Source of the DNA: Rhodospirillaceae bacterium
GTDB lineage: Bacteria; Pseudomonadota; Alphaproteobacteria; Rhodospirillales; Magnetovibrionaceae
Reading direction: 5' to 3'
NCBI GenBank assembly: GCA_002401565.1
Contig: NVTL01000060.1
Location: forward strand, 13,553-19,739
Length of the DNA stretch: 6,187 nt
Positions 1 to 4,790 of the stretch are shown here, piece by piece (positions within the stretch are counted from its first letter, which is position 1; every line of letters begins with the position of its first letter). The notes under the pieces are model-generated. The model made no database searches. It saw only the letters and a list, made by a program, of their open reading frames with translations, and was not told the origin of the DNA. Both the position numbers and the translations under genes were made by a program.

Positions 1-767
1 CCTTCGTTCACAAAAGTTTTCACATAATGTTCGGCGGCGCGCATGAATGTATCGCGCCGGGAAAAAGTTTTCCGGCGCTCAGACACGGCATTCATTTCGC
101 CCATGCCGCGGAGGTCTGCCATCAATTTAAACATGTTGGGATACGATACGGTAATAGTATCGATATCAATCACCGGCATGGTAAAGCCCGCGCGTTGCAA
201 CAATCCACCCACGTCTTGCACGGTGGCGTAGGGCGATACACGGGGGCTGAGCCCGCCTTCGATTTCAGTTTCGGCGACCATTAAGGATTCGCGAAGCTGA
301 TGCAGGGTATTTTCGCCCAACATGGCGCCCAAGAAAAAGCCGTCTTGTTTTAAGGCTTGGCGAATTTGCACAAAGGCTCCGGGCAAGTCGTTCACCCAAT
401 GCAAAGATAAATTGGACAGCACCAAATCGAGGCTTTGATCTTTAATCGGCAAAAATTCTTCGTCCGCAACAAAGCGGATGCCGCTGGCCTTTTTAACCAT
501 TTTGGGCGATAGGTCGCATTGTAATAATGTCTCAATCCCACCGCGTTCGCCCAATGTACGCGCCACTTCGCCGCCGTGACAGCCAAGGTCCAACGCCAAC
601 GGAAACGTGCGTTTGACGTCTAATAAGCGGTCGGTCAGGCGGTCGGCGATTTCGGCAAACAAAAAGTCATGTTCTTCTAAGCCCGCTGCCGCACGGTCAC
701 GATGACGGCGCACGGCTTTGCGGTCGAATAAGTTTAAAGGATCAGAGGGGGCTTGGAATGTTGTCAT
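1..767 (-). CDS. Class I SAM-dependent methyltransferase-fold protein, NDUFAF5/BioC-like (partial, 3' end outside window)
   Basis: An open frame of 255 codons reads leftward without a stop from ATG at 767 to the window edge, so the C-terminus is missing. The N-terminus (residues 9-35, with PLNLFDRKAVRRHRDRAA) is the usual opening of the NDUFAF5-like family. Motif I is LALDLGCHGGEVA at about residues 57-69, followed by an acidic strand end (QCDLSPKMV) and a LVLSNLSLHWVNDLP post-motif segment. A DLRGMGEMNA stretch followed by a conserved RAAEHY near the left edge is also typical of the family, and suggests only a few tens of residues are lost. In mitochondria NDUFAF5 hydroxylates an arginine of complex I subunit NDUFS7; what the bacterial protein modifies is not settled, so a true methyltransferase role is not shown. 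It is divergent from comF with 63 bases between starts. The upstream AGAGAA just before the ATG is a weak ribosome site. Distant BioC-type naming is possible, but no biotin genes are nearby. Confidence 0.85.
   Translation of the reverse strand, partial: MTTFQAPSDPLNLFDRKAVRRHRDRAAAGLEEHDFLFAEIADRLTDRLLDVKRTFPLALDLGCHGGEVARTLGERGGIETLLQCDLSPKMVKKASGIRFVADEEFLPIKDQSLDLVLSNLSLHWVNDLPGAFVQIRQALKQDGFFLGAMLGENTLHQLRESLMVAETEIEGGLSPRVSPYATVQDVGGLLQRAGFTMPVIDIDTITVSYPNMFKLMADLRGMGEMNAVSERRKTFSRRDTFMRAAEHYVKTFVNE
54..78. repeat. Intragenic inverted repeat, strong hairpin potential
   Basis: GCGCCGG (54-60) pairs perfectly with CCGGCGC (72-78). After one bulged G (61), AAAA (62-65) pairs with TTTT (68-71), leaving a two-base AG loop. 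This gives an 11-base-pair stem with a single bulge. It lies inside the methyltransferase gene, where it encodes an ERRKTFSRRD segment that is within the conserved part of the protein, so the symmetry may be a by-product of the repeated arginine codons. There is no T-run on either side, so it is not a standard terminator. Confidence 0.4.
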
Positions 768-830
768 GGTTCTCTATATGCCACAGGGCAAAGTCTTGTT
801 AAAGTCCTTCCATAAGATTGGGGGGATAAA

Positions 831-1562
831 GTGAATAAACAAGGCGCGAAATGGCTGTTGGACCAAGTTTTGCCGCCAACCTGTTCAGGATGCGGGGTGG
901 TGCAGACCGAAGCCCAAACCTTGTGCGCGGACTGTTGGGGGCAATTAACCTTTTTAGGTCGCCCGTGTTGTGACGCTTGTGGATACCCCTTTGAATATGA
1001 GGTTCCGGACCAAACCCTGTGCGGAGCCTGTACCCGTGAACATCCGCCATTCGACCGTGCGCGTTCGGCTTTGGTTTACGATGATGCCTCTAAAGATTTG
1101 ATCTTAGCGTTCAAACATGCAGATAAAACCGATATGACGCGCCTGTTTGCCAAATGGATGAAAATGACGGGATCGGACTTAACGAATGCGTGCGATGTGA
1201 TTGTTCCGGTTCCTTTGCATTGGACGCGTTTGTTTTTAAGACGTTATAACCAAGCCGCTCTGTTGGCGCATGCGTTGGGCAAGATTACGGACACGCCCGT
1301 GATGGCGGGGGCGTTGATTCGCCATCGCCGCACGCCCAGCCAAGGGCACATGGGCGCAAAGGCCAGAACGCGTAACGTGACGGGGGCCTTTCGGGTCGCC
1401 CCAAAATATCGTACAGCCTTGAAAGGCAAGCGTGTTTTGTTAATCGACGATGTTTTGACCACGGGTGCCACGGTGCGCACAACGGCCAAAGTTTTACGCC
1501 GTATTGGTGTATCAGCTGTGGATGTGTTAACCTTAGCCCGTGTTGTAAAAACACAGACTTGA
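831..1562 (+). CDS. comF: ComF family protein (zinc ribbon plus phosphoribosyltransferase-like domain)
   Basis: A 243-residue protein of normal length for ComF/GntX. The N-terminus has two CxxC pairs forming a zinc ribbon (C18/C21 and C32/C35), followed by a second Cys set (C46 or C47/C50 and C64/C67). The C-terminal half is a type I phosphoribosyltransferase fold with the PRPP-loop motif VLLIDDVLTTGAT at residues 202-214, preceded by the usual VPVPLHWTRLFLRRYNQA segment. ComF is needed for uptake of transforming DNA in naturally competent bacteria; in many Proteobacteria (GntX) its role is unclear and no enzymatic reaction is established. The GTG start at 831 is chosen because GGGGGGA at 820-826 sits four bases upstream and the protein then begins at the usual WLLDQVLPPTC segment. 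It is the first gene of a plus-strand run with grxC and the carbon-nitrogen hydrolase, a common alphaproteobacterial order. No competence partners are visible here. Confidence 0.93.
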   Translation: MNKQGAKWLLDQVLPPTCSGCGVVQTEAQTLCADCWGQLTFLGRPCCDACGYPFEYEVPDQTLCGACTREHPPFDRARSALVYDDASKDLILAFKHADKTDMTRLFAKWMKMTGSDLTNACDVIVPVPLHWTRLFLRRYNQAALLAHALGKITDTPVMAGALIRHRRTPSQGHMGAKARTRNVTGAFRVAPKYRTALKGKRVLLIDDVLTTGATVRTTAKVLRRIGVSAVDVLTLARVVKTQT

Positions 1563-1572
1563 TAGAGGGGGA

Positions 1573-1602
1573 TTGTATTATGGGCATATCAAGCTATATA
1601 AA
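1573..1602 (+). promoter_or_regulatory. Candidate sigma-70-type promoter upstream of grxC
   Basis: TTGTAT (1573-1578) and TATAAA (1597-1602) are separated by 18 bases in an AT-rich patch just after the comF stop. The -10 matches the consensus at five of six positions, the -35 at only three. If used, transcripts would begin shortly after 1602 and could only express the short form of glutaredoxin that starts at 1673. Visual match only; the grxC genes may simply be read from the comF promoter. Confidence 0.25.
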
Positions 1603-1661
1603 AAGAATGTTTAAAACGGAGCCACGGCCTATAGTTGTGAATCCAGATACCAATCAGCACC

Positions 1662-1669
1662 GGAGTGAG
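1662..1669 (+). promoter_or_regulatory. Ribosome binding site supporting a TTG start for grxC
   Basis: GGAGTGAG ends three bases before TTG at 1673, and its GGAG core ends seven bases before it, a good Shine-Dalgarno spacing. It favours the canonical 85-residue glutaredoxin over the form starting at ATG 1580. That longer form has its own purine-rich site (AGAGGGGG, 1564-1571, eight bases upstream). Confidence 0.45.
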
Positions 1670-1672
1670 AAC

Positions 1673-1930
1673 TTGGTTAAAGTCGAAATGTATTCAACCC
1701 CCGTATGCCCCTATTGCATTCGCGCCAAAGCGCTTTTGAAGAAAAAAGGCGTCCCTTTTGAAGAAATTAACGTGATGATCAATCCGACAAAACGTCAGGA
1801 AATGATGAAACGTGCAAACGGCCACACGGTCCCGCAAATCTTTATCAACGGTAAAGGCATTGGCGGTTGCGATGAAATGTTCGAATTGGATTTTGATGGC
1901 GATCTTGATGAAATGCTTGGCATTGCATGA
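1673..1930 (+). CDS. grxC: Glutaredoxin 3 (class I, dithiol CPYC type)
   Basis: From TTG at 1673 the product is 85 residues, matching the usual length of GrxC (about 83-87) and beginning at the first beta strand (VKVEMY). The active site CPYC is at residues 12-15; the glutathione-binding TVPQ with its cis-proline is at 52-55; GGCD at 64-67 is the second glutathione contact. It reduces protein disulfides and glutathione mixed disulfides in the cytoplasm using glutathione. An in-frame ATG at 1580 would add 31 residues, starting MGISSYIKRMFK (basic, possibly amphipathic). That stretch uses ATA three times and AGA once, codons that are nearly absent from the neighbouring genes, so I prefer it as untranslated leader, but the start is genuinely uncertain. 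An even earlier in-frame TTG at 1559 overlaps the comF stop. The stop overlaps the next gene's ATG as ATGA, implying translational coupling with the hydrolase. The function is secure. Confidence 0.92.
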   Translation: MVKVEMYSTPVCPYCIRAKALLKKKGVPFEEINVMINPTKRQEMMKRANGHTVPQIFINGKGIGGCDEMFELDFDGDLDEMLGIA

Positions 1931-2751
1931 CCGAGACTTCGGCAATTTTTAAGGCCGCCTGCGTTCAAATGAACACCAGCAACGACATGGCCGAAAATAT
2001 CGAAGACGCCTCAACCTTCGCCAGAACGGCCGCCATGTTGGGGGCTGAACTGGTATTTTTCCCCGAAAATGTGACGATGATGACGTTTGGTGCGGATAAC
2101 ATTCGCGCCAATGCCTTTGTGCAATCTGAACACCCAGCGGTTGGGGCATTCCAAGCCTTGGCTCAGGACTTAGACATCTGGTTGCACGGCGGAACATTGG
2201 CGATCATCGAAGGCGATAAAATCGCCAATCGTTCGTTTGTGTTTGCCCCCGATGGTTCTATTGCTGCCACGTATGACAAAATTCATATGTTTGACGTGGA
2301 TTTGGGCGGTGGCGAAAGCTACCGAGAAAGCGAAACGTTCAGCCCCGGCGACGAAGTCGTCTTGGTCGGCCTGCCGTGGGGCGGATTGGGGTTAAGCACG
2401 TGTTATGACGTGCGGTTTCCTTACCTGTACCGGACCATGGCGCAAAACGGCGCGCAAATGTTGGCGGTGCCGGCGGCCTTTACGGTGCCGACGGGTCAAG
2501 CCCATTGGGAAACGCTCTTGCGGGCGCGCGCCATTGAAAACGGCTGTTATGTATTTGCTGCGGCGCAAACAGGCACCCATTTTGCGGACCGCAAAACCTA
2601 TGGGCATGCGTTGATTATTGACCCGTGGGGCAAAGTCTTGGCCGACGGAGAAACCGAGCCCGGTATTATCATCGCCGATATTGATATGAACCTTGTCGAC
2701 GACGTGCGGGCCAAAGTTCCCTCACTTTTGCATGGGGTAAACTTGGTCTAG
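1927..2751 (+). CDS. Carbon-nitrogen hydrolase, Nit1/Nit2-like (probable deaminated glutathione amidase)
   Basis: A 274-residue nitrilase-superfamily protein, full length for the Nit branch. The catalytic triad is visible: E47 in FFPEN, K118 in YDKIHMFDVD and C159 in STCYDVRFP. Downstream are the branch-typical segments HWETLLRARAIEN, YVFAAAQTG and TYGHALIIDPWG. Nit1/Nit2-type members hydrolyse amides; the best-supported substrate for the branch is deaminated glutathione, a transaminase side product, giving 2-oxoglutarate and Cys-Gly. An omega-amidase role acting on 2-oxoglutaramate is the main alternative, and the sequence alone cannot separate them. No signal peptide is seen, so it is cytoplasmic. 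The ATG at 1927 overlaps the grxC stop by four bases (ATGA), so translation is probably coupled and no separate promoter is needed. Its last 30 bases overlap the convergent methyltransferase gene. Sitting next to a glutathione-dependent glutaredoxin fits a glutathione-linked role (inference). Confidence 0.92.
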   Translation: MTETSAIFKAACVQMNTSNDMAENIEDASTFARTAAMLGAELVFFPENVTMMTFGADNIRANAFVQSEHPAVGAFQALAQDLDIWLHGGTLAIIEGDKIANRSFVFAPDGSIAATYDKIHMFDVDLGGGESYRESETFSPGDEVVLVGLPWGGLGLSTCYDVRFPYLYRTMAQNGAQMLAVPAAFTVPTGQAHWETLLRARAIENGCYVFAAAQTGTHFADRKTYGHALIIDPWGKVLADGETEPGIIIADIDMNLVDDVRAKVPSLLHGVNLV

Positions 2752-3300
2752 ATCGTTTACGGCACACAGGCGCTGTTTCACGCCGGGAATGTCGGCATTT
2801 GTGACCAGACCTTGCTCGAACCCAATCACCTGCAATCGATTTTCAGAAATATCCAACAATTCGCTTTGTTTTAACAGGTGATCTGGATTGCGCGGCCGTG
2901 AATAATCTTCGTTACCCAGGGCAAAGGTTTCGTAAATCAACACGCCACCGGGCTTTAAGCTGTTCAGAATTTGCGGCCAGATCGGGCGGTACAGGTAATT
3001 TACGACAATCACCGCATCAAAAGTTTGGTCTTGTAACGGCCAAGGCGAGCCGTCTTCTAAATCCGCTGTAATCACTTTGGCGTTTGTATTGTTTTCTAGA
3101 TCAGCAAGCGCATCGGTTAACTTATCAACCAAGGTGACCCGGTTGCCCCGGTCTAAAAAAAACCGACCATGGCGTCCGCCCCCTGCGGCCAGATCCAAAA
3201 CTGTGCCGTCTTGTTTTATCAGGTCGGCCCAACGGCTTACCCACGGGCTGGGGTTGGTGATGCTCAGGTGTTTTGATCTCTTTTCATCGATATTGGACAT
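2722..3300 (-). CDS. Class I SAM-dependent methyltransferase, small, substrate unknown
   Basis: A 192-residue Rossmann-fold methyltransferase. The N-terminus carries the SPWVSRWADLI segment (18-28) typical of this short family. Motif I is VLDLAAGGGRHG at 34-45 with the glycine-rich SAM loop; D59 ends strand 2 (VTLVDK); ADLEDGSPWPL (79-89) and VVNYLYRPIWP (99-109) form the motif II/III region; LKPGGVLIYETF follows. It resembles TehB-like and uncharacterised proteobacterial methyltransferases; the substrate cannot be read from the sequence. The start at 3300 is the only good one, with a weak AAGAG eight or nine bases upstream. The gene converges on the hydrolase gene and overlaps its last ten codons in aligned register, so its final nine residues and stop are constrained by both proteins. 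It is divergent from the DUF1178 gene with 106 bases between starts. No SET, rRNA-methylase or PilZ-like extra domains are present. Confidence 0.88.
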   Translation of the reverse strand: MSNIDEKRSKHLSITNPSPWVSRWADLIKQDGTVLDLAAGGGRHGRFFLDRGNRVTLVDKLTDALADLENNTNAKVITADLEDGSPWPLQDQTFDAVIVVNYLYRPIWPQILNSLKPGGVLIYETFALGNEDYSRPRNPDHLLKQSELLDISENRLQVIGFEQGLVTNADIPGVKQRLCAVNDLDQVYPMQK

Positions 3301-3344
3301 TTGTTAACTCTTGCACCCTTATGATCTTGTGGAAGAAAGCTTGG

Positions 3345-3368
3345 ACGTTGTAGCACGCGCGACAACGT
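3345..3368. promoter_or_regulatory. Inverted repeat in divergent intergenic region (candidate operator)
   Basis: ACGTTGT (3345-3351) and ACAACGT (3362-3368) are perfect inverted copies separated by ten bases, with arm centres 17 bases apart. It lies between the divergent starts of the methyltransferase (3300) and DUF1178 (3407) genes, where a dimeric regulator could bind. No regulator gene is in the window, and no family site was recognised. An AT-rich TTATTATAA (3385-3393) sits next to it and could act as a -10 in either direction, but no convincing -35 accompanies it. Confidence 0.3.
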
Positions 3369-3406
3369 TCGGCATTGTTTTGACTTATTATAACGGGTTT
3401 TTTTAA

Positions 3407-3820
3407 ATGATCGCACTCCAGCTTCACTGTCACGACGAGCACTCTTTTGAGGCTTGGTTTAAAAACGAGCAAGCTTGTGAAGCACAGGCCAAGATCGGTT
3501 TGATCGAATGCCCGTATTGTGGTTCGACCAATATTTCAAAAACCACGGACAAAAGAGCCGAAGAGCAAGCCCCACCCGTAGAACAAGAAGACATTCACGC
3601 CCGCGCCCATGAAGTGGCTCAGCAGATTTTGGAAGCCGTTGGCAAATTGCGCGATTACGCCGAAGATAATTTCGAGCCGACCAAAGCCGTATCCACCAAA
3701 TCCGAAGAAACTCAGCCCGTGGAAAACGCCACTGAAAATGACGAAGTCGCCCTAGACGAAGACCTCACCGATGTCGAAGGTCAGCCCAGCGGTTCATTTG
3801 GCAGCGATCGTTCAGATTAA
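3407..3820 (+). CDS. DUF1178 family protein with atypical acidic C-terminus
   Basis: A 137-residue protein. The first 45 residues match DUF1178: LHCHDEHSFEAWF (6-18) and GLIECPYCGSTNI (31-43), giving a zinc-ribbon-like set of C8, H12, C35 and C38. A helical segment follows (about 60-85, with AQQILEAVGKLRDYAEDNFE). In family members as I know them, an EEN-type helix continues into a VGxxFAxEAR / HYGE / IYGEA region; none of this is present. Instead residues from about 88 form a low-complexity tail rich in E, D, T and S that looks disordered. Reading the other two frames does not recover the missing motif, so a simple frameshift is unlikely. The family has no established function; it often sits near ubiG and nitrilase genes in Alphaproteobacteria, as here. 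The start at 3407 gives the family's standard N-terminus, although the upstream region has only a weak ACGGG. The last four bases overlap the ubiG stop in a palindrome. Confidence 0.85.
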   Translation: MIALQLHCHDEHSFEAWFKNEQACEAQAKIGLIECPYCGSTNISKTTDKRAEEQAPPVEQEDIHARAHEVAQQILEAVGKLRDYAEDNFEPTKAVSTKSEETQPVENATENDEVALDEDLTDVEGQPSGSFGSDRSD

Positions 3821-4575
3821 TCTTTGGTCGCAAAACCCACATAATTAACGTCTAAATCCGTCTTTGACAGGGACCATGTGTGGCTGAGCGGTGCAAAAAC
3901 AATGCCCTGAAGGTCGATAAAGTTCAGACCATGCGGGCGGATCAGGTTCGCCAATTCGCTGGGTTTTAAGAACTTTTTCCAATCATGTGTGCCGATGGGC
4001 AACCACCGTAAAATATATTCCGCGGCGACTTTGGCCAATATCAAAGATTTTAAATTGCGGTTCATGGTCGAAAGAACCATGCAGCCCTTGTCTTTCAGCA
4101 CAGACGCGCTGGCGGCGATGAACAGTTCAGGGTCGGCCACGTGTTCAATGACTTCCATATTCAAAACCAAATCAAATTTACGGCCTTGGCTGGCTAAATC
4201 TTCGGGCAGAATGTTTAAGTATTCAATATCCAGACCGCTTTGCGCCGCGTGAATTTTAGCAATTTCGATGTTTTTGTCGCCCGCATCAATGCTGGTCATG
4301 TTGGCGCCAAGGCGTGCCATGGGTTCCGATAACAATCCACCACCACAGCCCACGTCCAAGATATCCAAGCCCTTAAAAGGCTGGTCTGCCTTGGAATCAA
4401 GCCCAAAATGCTTGCACACATTGTCCAAAATAAATTCGATACGCACTGGATTGATCTGGTGCAGGGGGCGAAATTTACCCGCCGGGTCCCACCACGCATC
4501 CGCCATTCGAGTAAAGCGCGCGACGTCTTCTGGGTTGGCTGATCCGGTGTTTGAAGTTTGTGCTAAATCGCTCAT
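3817..4575 (-). CDS. ubiG: UbiG: bifunctional ubiquinone biosynthesis O-methyltransferase
   Basis: A 252-residue protein, the normal length for UbiG (240-255). It catalyses both O-methylations in ubiquinone synthesis, of 2-polyprenyl-6-hydroxyphenol and of 3-demethylubiquinol, with SAM as donor. The family signature FTRMADAWWDPAGKFRPLH is at residues 21-39. Motif I is ILDVGCGGGLLSEPMA (72-87); D97 ends strand 2; LNMEVIEHV is at 138-146. The NRNLKSLILAKVAAEYILRW segment (172-191) followed by GTHDW corresponds to the region that attaches E. coli UbiG to membrane lipid. ATG at 4575 is the only plausible start; no good Shine-Dalgarno is seen before it. It is divergent from lysC, an arrangement common in Alphaproteobacteria, and converges on the DUF1178 gene with a four-base TTAA overlap of the two stop codons. 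A terminator-like hairpin lies in its leader (4602-4636). Confidence 0.97.
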   Translation of the reverse strand: MSDLAQTSNTGSANPEDVARFTRMADAWWDPAGKFRPLHQINPVRIEFILDNVCKHFGLDSKADQPFKGLDILDVGCGGGLLSEPMARLGANMTSIDAGDKNIEIAKIHAAQSGLDIEYLNILPEDLASQGRKFDLVLNMEVIEHVADPELFIAASASVLKDKGCMVLSTMNRNLKSLILAKVAAEYILRWLPIGTHDWKKFLKPSELANLIRPHGLNFIDLQGIVFAPLSHTWSLSKTDLDVNYVGFATKD

Positions 4576-4601
4576 GAAAACATCGCTTATGTTGGTGTCA
4601 T

Positions 4602-4636
4602 AAAAAATTCAAGTGCTGCGGGCTTTGCGACACTTG
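4602..4636 (-). terminator. Terminator-like hairpin plus T-run in the ubiG leader
   Basis: Read on the minus strand, CAAGTG (4636-4631) pairs with CACTTG (4615-4610). Inside this outer stem a T-G wobble, one C/A mismatch and two further GC pairs close a seven-base loop (AAAGCCC). The hairpin is followed after AA by six T residues (4607-4602). This resembles a weak intrinsic terminator lying 27 bases before the ubiG start. It could act as an attenuator in the ubiG leader, or stop antisense transcripts coming from the lysC side before they enter ubiG. On the plus strand no T-run follows, so it should not stop lysC transcription. The stem is short and imperfect. Confidence 0.3.
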
Positions 4637-4662
4637 CAGGGCTTAAGCAATCTGAGTATATA
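4634..4662 (+). promoter_or_regulatory. Candidate lysC promoter
   Basis: TTGCAG (4634-4639) and TATATA (4657-4662) are separated by exactly 17 bases. The -35 matches three and the -10 four of six consensus bases. The -10 lies within a perfect ten-base palindrome, GTATATATAC (4656-4665). It would leave a leader of about 120 bases before the lysC start. Another -10-like sequence, TAAAAT at 4742-4747, lacks a good -35. No lysine riboswitch fold was recognised. Confidence 0.25.
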
Positions 4663-4705
4663 TACGCGCTCAGGCGGCTATGTATAAAGCTTGGTTTAAG
4701 CTCAA

Positions 4706-4715
4706 TTGCGCGCAA
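4706..4715. repeat. Perfect palindrome in the lysC leader
   Basis: TTGCGCGCAA is a perfect ten-base palindrome between the candidate promoter and the lysC start. It could be a protein binding site or chance; the flanks do not extend the symmetry cleanly (the next pair mismatches). Confidence 0.25.
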
Positions 4716-4790
4716 ATTCCAGTGCTTTTCCATCTGAACCTTAAAATGAAGACGTTGGTCTTATTAAATATTGAAAGCAAACGATAGCCC

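Noticed and set aside
27..284. Plus-strand open frames of 85 and 62 residues at the left edge
   Set aside because: They lie antisense to the well-conserved partial methyltransferase, show no recognisable family and no ribosome site.
768..830. Divergent promoters between the left-edge methyltransferase and comF
   Set aside because: Only weak -10-like hexamers (such as TAAGAT at 813-818 for comF) were found, without -35 boxes at acceptable spacing.
1285..1587. Minus-strand 100-residue open frame over comF
   Set aside because: It lies opposite the conserved phosphoribosyltransferase motif; composition is rich in Pro, Arg and Cys without a domain pattern.
4268..4603. Plus-strand 111-residue open frame over the 5' end of ubiG
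   Set aside because: It is the complement of the conserved UbiG N-terminus and SAM motif; no family resemblance or ribosome site.
4663..4790. Lysine riboswitch or peptide-leader attenuator for lysC
   Set aside because: The leader is too short for the lysine aptamer, no such pairing was seen, and there is no lysine- or threonine-rich leader peptide or terminator before the start.
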